Source: Arthrobacter sp. 31Y (GTDB lineage: Bacteria > Actinomycetota > Actinomycetes > Actinomycetales > Micrococcaceae). Taken from it: 64,000 nucleotides of DNA. A program made the translations under genes and the position numbers. The notes beneath the pieces were generated by a model. The model saw only the letters and a list, made by a program, of their open reading frames with translations, was not told the DNA's origin and ran no database searches. The stretch covers positions 434,001-498,000 of the forward strand of contig NZ_JAFW01000001.1 in assembly GCF_000526335.1 (NCBI RefSeq), read 5' to 3'. Shown here piece after piece: positions 45,633 to 57,554 of this stretch. The first letter of the stretch is position 1. Each line of letters begins with the position of its first letter.

Positions 45633-46070
45633 TCATTCGGACCAAACGTAAAGCCCGGTGCGCTCCGCCTTCTCAACGTCCGTTGCGAGGGCAGCCAACT
45701 GTTGGACATATTGGCGTGACTGCGTGGCCTCGAAAGGCATATCGTCCTGCGCAGCCCACGCGGCAGCGACGTCGTCGAGGACGTCGGCGTCGCCTTCGCT
45801 CTCATAGGTGAGAAGCTCTGCAAGAGCCCGCACCATAGCCTCAGGGACACCCAGGAGGGCATCACTGGTGACGTCCACCAGGGCAAGCTCGTAATCAGCC
45901 CCGGCGGCGTGGACGGCTTGTCCGGCGAGATCGCCCAACTGCTCGACTTCGAAGTCGGTAATGCCGTCAATCCGCACGGCCGGGCCGGTCACACCCGCCC
46001 CCTTGGCCAGGGCCGCTGCCCGCTTGAGTGCTTCATCGTGGGTGGCTACAAAGATTTCGGCAAAGCCCAT
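45633..46070 (-). CDS. Conserved hypothetical protein
   Basis: About 145 residues ([45 protein letters not shown]...), soluble, acidic and helix-rich. An ATG at 46085 would add five residues. It reads as an intact gene with good codon use, but I recognise no domain. It stands between rpsP and the VOC gene, all leftward. Confidence 0.65.
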   Translation of the reverse strand: MGFAEIFVATHDEALKRAAALAKGAGVTGPAVRIDGITDFEVEQLGDLAGQAVHAAGADYELALVDVTSDALLGVPEAMVRALAELLTYESEGDADVLDDVAAAWAAQDDMPFEATQSRQYVQQLAALATDVEKAERTGLYVWSE

Positions 46071-46193
46071 GGAGAGTACTCTCATTCCTTCGTGCTGACG
46101 GGGCAGCGGCACGGAATCCAAAAGGGCTCCGCGCCGTCTTCTTCCAGCCTAGTGCAGCGCAGCGGGCGTGCGGGCAACCCGACGGACACAGCT

Positions 46194-47066
46194 TTACCGG
46201 ACCGCAACCCGCAGTTTGTTCCGCCATGGGTCCTCAAAGTGAAGCTCTGCTCCGGTGTGATGATGCTGCACCCCCGCAACTTTGAGGCGATCGCCAAGCG
46301 CTGCGACATCGTCATTACCGGGGACTTCGATCAGCACCTCTCCCAGGCCCAGGGTGTCCTTCCGGGGTCCGGCTCCGCGACTGTTCCAAACGTTCATGGC
46401 CATGTGATGGTGATAACCGCCTGCGGACACGAACAGTGCCTGGCCGTGCCACCCCGCAGTCCGCTCGAATCCGAGTGTCTCCACGTAAAACTTTTGCGCA
46501 GTCTCCACGTCCCCCACCTGCAGGTGAACATGCCCGATGCCGGCGGCGGCTTCGAGTTGCCCTGTCACGGCAGCTTCACTCAGGTGCTGCTGGAGAAAGC
46601 GTTGCGGCGGCAAGGCCACATTGTCCATGACCACGTTCTTGCCATCCCATTGCCACAGTTCGCGGGGTTTGTCGTAGTAGAGCTCAATGCCGTTACCCTC
46701 GGGGTCGGTGAAATAGAAAGCCTCGCTGACGAGGTGGTCGGCGCTGCCCGCAAAAGCGCGGGGTTCATACTGGGCGGCGGTGGCAATAGTGGCGGCCAAT
46801 GAAGGCTGGTCCTCAAACAGGATGGCCGTATGAAACAGGCCAGCCTCGCCGCGCCCCGGAATCTGCAGCCCCGCCGCCGGAGCAAGGTGGACCACGGGCT
46901 TGCCGACACGCCCCAGATACAGCCCGCCATCCTGCTCGGCGACCACCTTTAGGCCCAGGGCGCGCTGGTAGTAGTCGCTCATGACCTTCATGTCGCCAAC
47001 CTTGAGCATGACGGTGCCCATGGTGAGTTCGGCAGGCAGAAGATCCTGACTGGATGAAATGGTCAT
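46194..47066 (-). CDS. Two-domain VOC protein (CatE/extradiol-dioxygenase-like)
   Basis: 290 residues with two vicinal-oxygen-chelate modules: ~14-130 (MGTVMLKVGDMKVMSDYY ... YFTDPEGNGIELYYDKP) and ~172-285 (GHVHLQVGDVETAQKFY ... HHHMAMNVW ... FEDPWRNKLRV). His/Glu metal ligands are present in both. The architecture matches catechol-2,3-dioxygenase CatE of Bacillus, an enzyme detoxifying quinones and catechols. A perfect palindrome lies 60 bp upstream. Confidence 0.82.
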   Translation of the reverse strand: MTISSSQDLLPAELTMGTVMLKVGDMKVMSDYYQRALGLKVVAEQDGGLYLGRVGKPVVHLAPAAGLQIPGRGEAGLFHTAILFEDQPSLAATIATAAQYEPRAFAGSADHLVSEAFYFTDPEGNGIELYYDKPRELWQWDGKNVVMDNVALPPQRFLQQHLSEAAVTGQLEAAAGIGHVHLQVGDVETAQKFYVETLGFERTAGWHGQALFVSAGGYHHHMAMNVWNSRGAGPRKDTLGLGEVLIEVPGNDDVAALGDRLKVAGVQHHHTGAELHFEDPWRNKLRVAVR

Positions 47067-47125
47067 GTGAAGCTCCCGGTTCTGAGGTGGCCGCGCATCG
47101 GCATCCTTCTACCTCTATAAATTAC

Positions 47126-47137
47126 TTGAAGCTTCAA
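47126..47137. promoter_or_regulatory. Perfect palindrome in the VOC gene promoter
   Basis: TTGAAGCTTCAA is a 12-bp perfect dyad in an AT-rich patch, just upstream of a TATAGA -10-like box (47119-47114, minus strand). The position suits repression by a MarR-type regulator that senses aromatic or thiol-reactive compounds; no such gene is in the window. Confidence 0.5.
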
Positions 47138-47144
47138 TTTATTC

Positions 47145-50957
<3,813 letters not shown>

Positions 50958-50966
50958 TGATTCAGC

Positions 50967-51049
50967 CTATTCCACGGCTCTGACATCCCAACAGGCTGGC
51001 AATTTTGCCGGGCCCGAGCCGCTCTCAGCGTCTTCAGCGCGGCCACTCA
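50967..51049 (-). other. 27-codon open frame inside an inverted repeat after ffh
   Basis: The frame starts ATGAGTGGCCGC after AGGCTGGC and stops 9 bp before the hydrolase ATG. CCAACAGGCTGGCA (50988-51001) and TGCCAGCCTGTTGG (51050-51063) are perfect 14-base arms; one arm carries its ribosome-binding site. It could be a leader peptide or only a terminator hairpin of ffh. Confidence 0.3.
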
Positions 51050-51072
51050 TGCCAGCCTGTTGGATGCGACGT

Positions 51073-52653
51073 TTATTTGCCGAGGAACTTGTCAAAGCCC
51101 TTGGGAAGATTGAGCGACGACGGATCGAAGTCTGCTGCACCCTGGCCAAAAGCCGCTCCGGTAGGGGCCGCCGAGGCAGCGTTTGCCCGCTTGGCTTCTG
51201 CATCACGCAGCTCTTGGGCTGCCTTGGCAGGGTTGCCCGAGCGGGCCTTCTTCTTCGGGGCGTTCTTGCCGCCCTTGCGTCCACCGCCGGGACCTCCGAG
51301 GCCGGGCATCCCGGGCATACCCGGCATACCGCCGCCCTGAGCAAGCTTCTTCATCATCTTCTGGGCCTGAGCGAACCGCTCCAACAGGCCATTGACCTCG
51401 GAGACATGCACACCGGAACCCTTGGCCATACGGGCACGGCGTGAGCCGTTAATGATCTTCGGAGCAACACGCTCGTGCGGAGTCATGGAGCGGACGATTG
51501 CCTCGACGCGGTCGATCTCTTTTTCGTCGAAGTTCTCAAGCTGCTGGCGGATGTTCTGCGCACCCGGCATCATCATGAGCATCTTTTTCATGGAGCCCAT
51601 GTTGCGGATTTGCTGCATCTGGGCGAGGAAGTCGTCCAGGGTGAAGTCTTCCTGGTCGGCGAACTTCTTCGCCATCCGGGCAGCTTCGTCCTTGTCCCAC
51701 GACCTCTCGGCCTGTTCGATCAGTGTGAGGACGTCACCCATGTCCAGAATGCGGGAAGCCATGCGGTCCGGGTGGAAGAGCTCGAAGTCATCCAGGCCTT
51801 CACCCGTGGACGCGAACATCACCGGCTTGCCAGTCACGGACGCGACCGAAAGTGCGGCACCGCCGCGGGCATCGCCGTCGAGCTTGGACAGCACGATTCC
51901 GGTGAAGTTGACGCCCTCATCGAACGCCATCGCCGTGTTGACAGCGTCCTGGCCGATCATGGAGTCGATGACGAAGAGGACTTCGTTGGGAATGATCGCC
52001 TGACGGATGCGGCGGGCCTGATCCATCATCTCGGCGTCGACGCCAAGACGACCTGCAGTGTCAACAATGACGACGTCGTGCAGCTTCTGGCGCGCTTCCT
52101 CGATACCGGCCTTGGCTACGGCGACGGGGTCCCCGGCAGGGTGCTCGAGTTCGGAGGTGGCGCCGGGGTGCGGAGCGAAGACTGGGACGCCTGCGCGCTG
52201 TCCCACGACCTGAAGCTGCGTCACTGCGTTGGGGCGCTGAAGATCGCAAGCCACCAGCATTGGGCTGTGCCCCTGGGACTTGAGCCACTTGGACAGCTTG
52301 CCGGCAAGAGTGGTTTTACCGGCACCCTGGAGGCCGGCAAGCATGATGATGGTGGGGCCGGTCTTGGCCAAACGGATACGACGGGTTTCGCCGCCGAGGA
52401 TCTCTTTGAGTTCCTCGTTGACGATCTTGACGATCTGCTGGCTCGGGTTCAATGCTCCCGAGACTTCGGCGCCCAAGGCACGTTCACGGATACGGCCTGT
52501 GAACTCGCGGACCACGGATACTGCAACGTCCGCATCCAGCAAGGCACGGCGGATCTCACGAACGGTGGCATCGACGTCAGCCTCGGTGAGGCGGCCCTTG
52601 CCACGAAGGTTCTTGAAGGTTGCTGTCAACCGGTCAGAGAGTGAATTGAACAC
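51073..52653 (-). CDS. ffh: Signal recognition particle protein Ffh
   Basis: 526 residues from GTG 52653. N domain ~1-90; GTPase G domain with GLQGAGKTT, DTAGRLGVDAEMM, SKLDGDARGG; Met-rich M domain (~295-450: MKKMLMMMPG, RARMAKGSG) and a Gly/Met/Pro repeat (GMPGMPGMPG) followed by a ~70-residue basic/Ala-rich tail. It targets nascent membrane proteins with SRP RNA to FtsY, encoded 5 kb away. Confidence 0.97.
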   Translation of the reverse strand: MFNSLSDRLTATFKNLRGKGRLTEADVDATVREIRRALLDADVAVSVVREFTGRIRERALGAEVSGALNPSQQIVKIVNEELKEILGGETRRIRLAKTGPTIIMLAGLQGAGKTTLAGKLSKWLKSQGHSPMLVACDLQRPNAVTQLQVVGQRAGVPVFAPHPGATSELEHPAGDPVAVAKAGIEEARQKLHDVVIVDTAGRLGVDAEMMDQARRIRQAIIPNEVLFVIDSMIGQDAVNTAMAFDEGVNFTGIVLSKLDGDARGGAALSVASVTGKPVMFASTGEGLDDFELFHPDRMASRILDMGDVLTLIEQAERSWDKDEAARMAKKFADQEDFTLDDFLAQMQQIRNMGSMKKMLMMMPGAQNIRQQLENFDEKEIDRVEAIVRSMTPHERVAPKIINGSRRARMAKGSGVHVSEVNGLLERFAQAQKMMKKLAQGGGMPGMPGMPGLGGPGGGRKGGKNAPKKKARSGNPAKAAQELRDAEAKRANAASAAPTGAAFGQGAADFDPSSLNLPKGFDKFLGK

Positions 52654-52821
52654 GCGCCGTGCACTTCTTTCGATGGTCTGCGAATGGCGGCCAATGCGGC
52701 ACGCCATAGTCCTGATCATTCTTGCCCCGGCAAAGGTGCCTCAGCCAACAAAGCTGAATCGACTACGGGACTCGACTATCTAGGGTACCAAGTCGCACCT
52801 GCAAGATGGCATGCTGGCACA

Positions 52822-54222
52822 GTGACCAGCAAAACAACTGTAAAAACGTTGCTCATCCTCGGCGCGTCCGGGGACCTGACAGGCAGGCTGCTTCTGCCCG
52901 GACTGGCCGGACTCCTGGCTTCCGGCAGGGCGCCCGGCCTTCGCTTGGTGGGGGCGGGATCTGACCCCTGGACCCCTGAACAGTGGCAGGAACGCGTCAA
53001 CACGGCGTTCGCTGTGGCATCAAGTGCCGCCGACGAAGCGGGCCGCGCCGATGTAGCCGCCGTAGCAGCGGCCACCGAATACCACCAGGTGGACGTCACC
53101 GCTGACGGCCCGTTGGCCGAGCTGCTGACCCGGCTGGAGGGTCCGGTTGCCATCTACTTCGCCTTGCCGCCCCACGTCAGCCAGAAGGCCTGCGAGGTTC
53201 TCCACCCGGATCAGCTACCCCCGGGAACGCGCTTGGTGATGGAAAAGCCGTTCGGCTCCGGAACAGAATCTGCGCACCAGCTCAACAAGACACTCGCCGC
53301 ACTGGTCCCCGAGGACCACATCCACCGCGTGGACCATTTCCTGGGGAAAGCCACGGTACTGAACGTCCTGGGTCTCCGTTTCGCCAACAGGTTCCTGGAG
53401 CCCGTGTGGAACCGGGACCACATTGAGAAGGTTGAGGTCATCTTTGATGAAGACCTGGCACTTGAGGGCAGGGCCCGGTACTACGACACTGCCGGCGCCC
53501 TTCGCGACATGATCCAGAGCCATCTCCTGCACATCATGGCATTCCTTGCGATCGATGCCCCGGCCACCATCGAGGAACGGGACCTGCGTGACGCCGTGGC
53601 TACGGTCCTGCGGGCCAGCAGCATCAAAGCCCCATACAGCGACTCCACTCGCCGCGCCCGGTACACCGCGGGAACGCTCGGGGAACGGACGGTGCCGGAC
53701 TACGCTGCCGAGGAAGGCGTAGACCCTTCCCGCAACACCGAAACCCTGGCCGAAGTCCGGGTGGAGATAGACAACTGGCGGTGGAAGGGTGTCCCGTTCA
53801 TCCTTCGCTCCGGCAAGGCCTTGGGACGCCGCCGCAAGGAAGCCGTGATCACCTTCCGCCCTGTCCCCCACCTGCCCAAGGGCTTCTCCGGCGTGGACTC
53901 TCCCAACCAGCTGCGGATCGGCTTCGGTCCGGATGTACTTCAACTCGACGTCGATGTGAACGGCCCCGGCGACATCTTCACGCTGGACCGTGCAAGTTTG
54001 GTGGCCCAGCTCAACGCGGCCGGAATGCTCCCCTACGGTGAGGTGCTGGAGGGCATCCTCAACGGCGATCCCTTGTTGTCTGTTCGGGGTGATACTGCCG
54101 AGGACTGCTGGCGGATCATCGAACCGGTCCTCCGCGCCTGGGAGACCGGAGACGTCCCACTGGAAGATTACGACGCCGGCAGCGCGGGGCCGGCGAGCTG
54201 GCCCACCGACGTCGTGGACTAA
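52822..54222 (+). CDS. zwf: Glucose-6-phosphate 1-dehydrogenase
   Basis: 466 residues from GTG 52822, seven nt after CATGCT, so probably leaderless; the longer open frame has no start signal. GASGDLTGRLLLPGL binds NADP; the substrate motif is RVDHFLGKATVLNVL where RIDHYLGKE is usual (the Lys and His stay, the Glu is Ala). It makes NADPH and 6-phosphogluconolactone for the pathway continued by gnd at 13 kb. Confidence 0.88.
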   Translation: MTSKTTVKTLLILGASGDLTGRLLLPGLAGLLASGRAPGLRLVGAGSDPWTPEQWQERVNTAFAVASSAADEAGRADVAAVAAATEYHQVDVTADGPLAELLTRLEGPVAIYFALPPHVSQKACEVLHPDQLPPGTRLVMEKPFGSGTESAHQLNKTLAALVPEDHIHRVDHFLGKATVLNVLGLRFANRFLEPVWNRDHIEKVEVIFDEDLALEGRARYYDTAGALRDMIQSHLLHIMAFLAIDAPATIEERDLRDAVATVLRASSIKAPYSDSTRRARYTAGTLGERTVPDYAAEEGVDPSRNTETLAEVRVEIDNWRWKGVPFILRSGKALGRRRKEAVITFRPVPHLPKGFSGVDSPNQLRIGFGPDVLQLDVDVNGPGDIFTLDRASLVAQLNAAGMLPYGEVLEGILNGDPLLSVRGDTAEDCWRIIEPVLRAWETGDVPLEDYDAGSAGPASWPTDVVD

Positions 54223-54258
54223 AGACTGGTGGCGCATCAGAGGCAGCGTTAACACCAC

Positions 54259-54296
54259 AAGCGGGCCGGGTACCTTGGCTGGTACCCGGCCCGCTT
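54259..54296. terminator. Terminator between zwf and glnK
   Basis: A perfect 16-bp stem (54259-54274 with 54281-54296) with a TTGGCT loop, between convergent genes. Confidence 0.85.
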
Positions 54297-54311
54297 TGCT
54301 GCGTCAAGGAC

Positions 54312-54650
54312 TTAGATTGCGGCTGCGCCGCGCTCCCCGGTCCTGACCCGGACTGCTTCGTAAACATCCACTGTCCAGACCTTGCCGTCACCGGCGCGGC
54401 CTGTATTTGAGCTGGCGATGAGGACATCCAGGATGTCGTCTGCCTGCTCGTCCGTGGCAAGGACCTCGATCCGGATCTTCGGCAGCAGATCCACGTTGTA
54501 CTCTGCTCCGCGGTACACCTCGGTGTAGCCGCGCTGGCGGCCGTAGCCGCTTGCCGCGCTGACCGTCAGGCCCTGGACCCCGTATGATTCGAGGCCTTCC
54601 CGGACTGCTTCAAGCTTTTCGGGACGGACGATCGCTGTGATGAGCTTCAT
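54312..54650 (-). CDS. glnK: PII nitrogen-regulatory protein
   Basis: 112 residues. The T-loop YRGAEYNVDLLPK has the modifiable Tyr51, and the B- and C-loop motifs TGRAGDGKVWT and VRVRTGERG bind ATP and 2-oxoglutarate. It senses carbon/nitrogen balance and gates AmtB. Start overlaps the amtB stop by 4 bp. The modifying enzyme gene glnD, often next to it, is absent here. Confidence 0.96.
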   Translation of the reverse strand: MKLITAIVRPEKLEAVREGLESYGVQGLTVSAASGYGRQRGYTEVYRGAEYNVDLLPKIRIEVLATDEQADDILDVLIASSNTGRAGDGKVWTVDVYEAVRVRTGERGAAAI

Positions 54651-55978
54651 GCCTGGACACTCTCCTTGCCTTCTGCGGGGGTCTTGGCTGCAGCGGGGTC
54701 GGTCTTTCCTGTCACGGCATTGTGCAGCGGCTGGAAGCTGCCACCGTGGCCGTTGACTCCGAACTCGTAGGCCGTCTCAGCGTGGAGGCTGAGGTCGACG
54801 CCAACGTTCTCCTGCTCCGTGGAGACCCTGAAGCCCATGGTCTTGTGGATGGCGAAGGCGATGATGGCCGTCATGATGGCCGAGAATGCGATGGCGATAC
54901 CGGCTGCTGCGAGCTGTGCCCACATCTGGGTCATGCCGCCGCCGTAGAAGAGACCGCCGCCCACTCCGTCAGTGGACTTGGCGATGAAGCCAAGGGCTAC
55001 AGTGCCAATGATGCCGGAGACGAGGTGGACGCCTACAACGTCCAAGGAGTCGTCGAAGCCCCAACGGAACTTCAGGCCGACCGCCAAGGCAGAGGCAACA
55101 CCGGCGACTACACCCAGGCCGAGGGCACCAATGGGGTCCACGTTTGCGCAGGCCGGCGTAATGGCTACCAGGCCGGCTACAACACCGGATGCTGCGCCGA
55201 GCGACGTCGGGTGGCCGTCACGAATGCGTTCGGTGATGAGCCAGCCGATCATGGCTGCCGCCGGGGCTGCCAGGGTGTTGATCCAGATCAAGCCCGCCTG
55301 CTCTGCGGTGGTAGCTGCGCCACCGTTGAAGCCGAACCAGCCGAACCAGAGAATTGCAGCACCGAGCATCACAAAGGGGATGTTGTGCGGGCGGTGGTTC
55401 GGGTCCTTGCCGAAGCCGCGGCGGTTGCCGATGATGAGTACCAGGACGAGTGCTGCGACGCCTGCGTTGATGTGGACTACAGTGCCTCCGGCAAAGTCGA
55501 TGGCAGGGCCCAGGGCCTTGCCGATTGCGCCTTCGGGGCCGAAGAGGCCACCGCCCCAGACCATGTATGCCAAGGGGCAGTACACCAGGGTGACCCATAC
55601 CGGAACGAAGATGCTCCAGGCACCGAACTTGGCGCGGTCAGCGATGGCGCCGCTGATGAGGGCTACGGTGATGATGGCAAAGGTTGCCGCGTACCCAATC
55701 TTGATCATCGCGTCGGGGGTGGTCTCCACTCCGGCCAGACCGAAGGCAGCAAACGGGTTACCCACAATCTGCATGAAGCCTTCGCCCGAGCTCATCGAGG
55801 CGCCCCACAACACCCAGACGACGCCCACGATGCCGATGGAGATGAAGCTCATCATCATCATGTTCAGGGCTGCTTTGGCGCGTGTCATGCCGCCGTAGAA
55901 AAATGCCAGACCAGGTGTCATGAACAGCACAAGCGCCGCCGCCACCATGACCCATACGTGACCTGCGGTAAGTTCCAT
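54647..55978 (-). CDS. amtB: Ammonium transporter
   Basis: 443 residues from ATG 55978 with AGAGAGGAA upstream. Eleven predicted spans with family motifs FFYGGMTRAKAALNMMMMSF, DFAGGTVVHINAGVAALV (pore His) and GVHLVSGIIGTVALG (second pore His). The C-terminal cytoplasmic tail contacts PII. Forms an operon with glnK; a GlnR-like site lies in its promoter. Confidence 0.96.
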   Translation of the reverse strand: MELTAGHVWVMVAAALVLFMTPGLAFFYGGMTRAKAALNMMMMSFISIGIVGVVWVLWGASMSSGEGFMQIVGNPFAAFGLAGVETTPDAMIKIGYAATFAIITVALISGAIADRAKFGAWSIFVPVWVTLVYCPLAYMVWGGGLFGPEGAIGKALGPAIDFAGGTVVHINAGVAALVLVLIIGNRRGFGKDPNHRPHNIPFVMLGAAILWFGWFGFNGGAATTAEQAGLIWINTLAAPAAAMIGWLITERIRDGHPTSLGAASGVVAGLVAITPACANVDPIGALGLGVVAGVASALAVGLKFRWGFDDSLDVVGVHLVSGIIGTVALGFIAKSTDGVGGGLFYGGGMTQMWAQLAAAGIAIAFSAIMTAIIAFAIHKTMGFRVSTEQENVGVDLSLHAETAYEFGVNGHGGSFQPLHNAVTGKTDPAAAKTPAEGKESVQA

Positions 55979-56086
55979 GGTGCACGTTCCTCTCTTGCTA
56001 GATCTGCGGTTCAACCGCTGTCCTGACGCCGTTTGCGTCCTGCTTAAGAGTTTTGTGCCACCGTGTTTCACCTGCGCAGGTTTTAC

Positions 56087-56155
56087 ATTGCGGGCTCGTT
56101 ACAACAACCTCCCCAACGTAAATGGTGCATATCCCCGGTGTTACGGATATGTTTC
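56087..56155 (-). promoter_or_regulatory. GlnR-like boxes upstream of amtB
   Basis: On the minus strand, GAAAC-N6-GTAAC (56155-56140) matches the GlnR core spacing, flanked by weaker half-sites. A second, partial GTAAC-N6-GCAAT lies at 56102-56087, closer to amtB. Nitrogen-limitation induction of amtB-glnK is inferred. Confidence 0.45.
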
Positions 56156-56254
56156 AGGCGTCGGACTTCACTGGAAATACCCGGTTTTGGACCACATGCA
56201 CCTCGATAGCCCCAGAAGTATCACCGAGAATCTCACCTGAAGGACCAGTACCGT

Positions 56255-57475
56255 ATGACCGAGTCGCCCAGATCCGTCAAAGCCCCAAGGATCAGGCCGG
56301 AGAAGACTCCTCTTCCGCGCGATATCAAGGTGATGTTGGCTGCGGCGTTCCTGATCGCCTTGGGCTTTGGCCTGGTGGCCCCGGTCCTGCCGCAGTTCGC
56401 CACGACCTTCGACGTCGGCGCCACTGCTGCCGCCGTCATCGTGAGTATCTTCGCGTTCATGCGGTTGGTCTTTGCACCTGCAGGCGGCGCTTTGATCGGA
56501 CGGTTCGGAGAGCGGAATGTCTACGTCACCGGTTTGCTGATCGTGGCAGTCTCCACCGCGGCATGTGCCTTCGCACAGGACTATTGGCAACTACTGATCT
56601 TTCGTGGTCTCGGTGGAGCCGGCTCAGTGATGTTTACTGTTGCCGCCATGGGACTGCTCATCCGCCTCGCGCCGCCCGAGCGTCGGGGGCGCGTGTCCGG
56701 TGCCTACGCCTCGGCGTTCCTGATAGGAAGTGTTCTGGGTCCGGTAGTGGGTGGTTTGCTGGCGGGCTTCGGCCTCCGGGTACCCTTCCTTGCCTACGCA
56801 GGAGCGTTGTTGGTGGCCGCCCTGGTGGTGCGCACCATGCTCAGCGGGGAAGGCAAGGCAGCACAAGACACCGCACCTGCCCCGGCCATGACCCTCAAGG
56901 AAGCCTTGGCGGACTCTGCCTACCGCGCTGCCATCTTTTCGAGTTTCGGCAACGGCTGGGTGACGTTCGGAGTCCGGATGGCCACCATCCCGCTGTTCGC
57001 AGTTGCTGTCCTGCAGTCAGCGCCTGAGACCGCCGCATGGGCGCTGGCCATCTTTGCCGTGGGCAACGCCCTTGCCCTGACGTTCAGCGGGCGGCTCGCG
57101 GACGCTTGGGGACGTAAGCCACTGCTGATTCCCGGTTTGCTCATCACTGGCGCGGCCACCGGCGTCATCGGGCTCACCACTGATCTGACGGGATTCCTCA
57201 TCGCTTCCGCGGTGGCAGGTTTCGGCTCCGGATTGCTGGGGCCGGCGCAGCAGGCCGCCGTCGCCGATGTCATTGGCCGCGGCCGCTCGGGAGGGAAAGT
57301 CCTGGCTATCTTCCAAATGGCGGCTGATACGGGCGCGATCGTCGGTCCGATCGTGGCCGGGCTGCTCGCTGACCGCCTTGGCTACGGCTGGGCGTTCGGC
57401 ATCACCGGAGGCGTGCTCCTCCTCACCGCCGCGGCGTGGCTGCCGGCACGGGAACCCCTTAAACCCAAAAACTGA
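56255..57475 (+). CDS. MFS transporter (drug-efflux type)
   Basis: 406 residues, twelve predicted spans. LIALGFGLVAPVLPQFATTF, the motif A-like GRFGERNVYVTG and the motif C-like GSVLGPVVGGLLAGFG indicate an antiporter of the DHA family. A tail of ~15 hydrophilic residues precedes TM1. Divergent from amtB by 276 bp that carry the GlnR-like boxes. Substrate unknown. Confidence 0.85.
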   Translation: MTESPRSVKAPRIRPEKTPLPRDIKVMLAAAFLIALGFGLVAPVLPQFATTFDVGATAAAVIVSIFAFMRLVFAPAGGALIGRFGERNVYVTGLLIVAVSTAACAFAQDYWQLLIFRGLGGAGSVMFTVAAMGLLIRLAPPERRGRVSGAYASAFLIGSVLGPVVGGLLAGFGLRVPFLAYAGALLVAALVVRTMLSGEGKAAQDTAPAPAMTLKEALADSAYRAAIFSSFGNGWVTFGVRMATIPLFAVAVLQSAPETAAWALAIFAVGNALALTFSGRLADAWGRKPLLIPGLLITGAATGVIGLTTDLTGFLIASAVAGFGSGLLGPAQQAAVADVIGRGRSGGKVLAIFQMAADTGAIVGPIVAGLLADRLGYGWAFGITGGVLLLTAAAWLPAREPLKPKN

Positions 57476-57477
57476 CC

Positions 57478-57522
57478 GGCTGCAGTTGTTGATCTGAATC
57501 CTCAGAACAGCAACTGCTGCCA
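57478..57522. terminator. Weak hairpin between MFS gene and ftsY
   Basis: GCAGTTG/CAACTGC with a bulge and an inner CTGA/TCAG helix, between convergent genes. No T-tract. Confidence 0.4.
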
Positions 57523-57554
57523 GTCAGCTTTGTGCGTTGCGTTTGTGCGGCGCG

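Noticed and set aside
45398-45970. N-terminal extension of rpsP by ~190 codons
   Set aside because: S16 begins at [11 protein letters not shown]; the extension is non-coding leader sequence.
51475-52644. 389-codon frame opposite ffh
   Set aside because: Shadow frame; ffh is complete with all GTPase motifs.
54722-56026. 434-codon frame opposite amtB
   Set aside because: Low-complexity Asp/Gly/His/Ala-rich translation mirrored from the membrane-protein codons; the opposite strand is clearly amtB.
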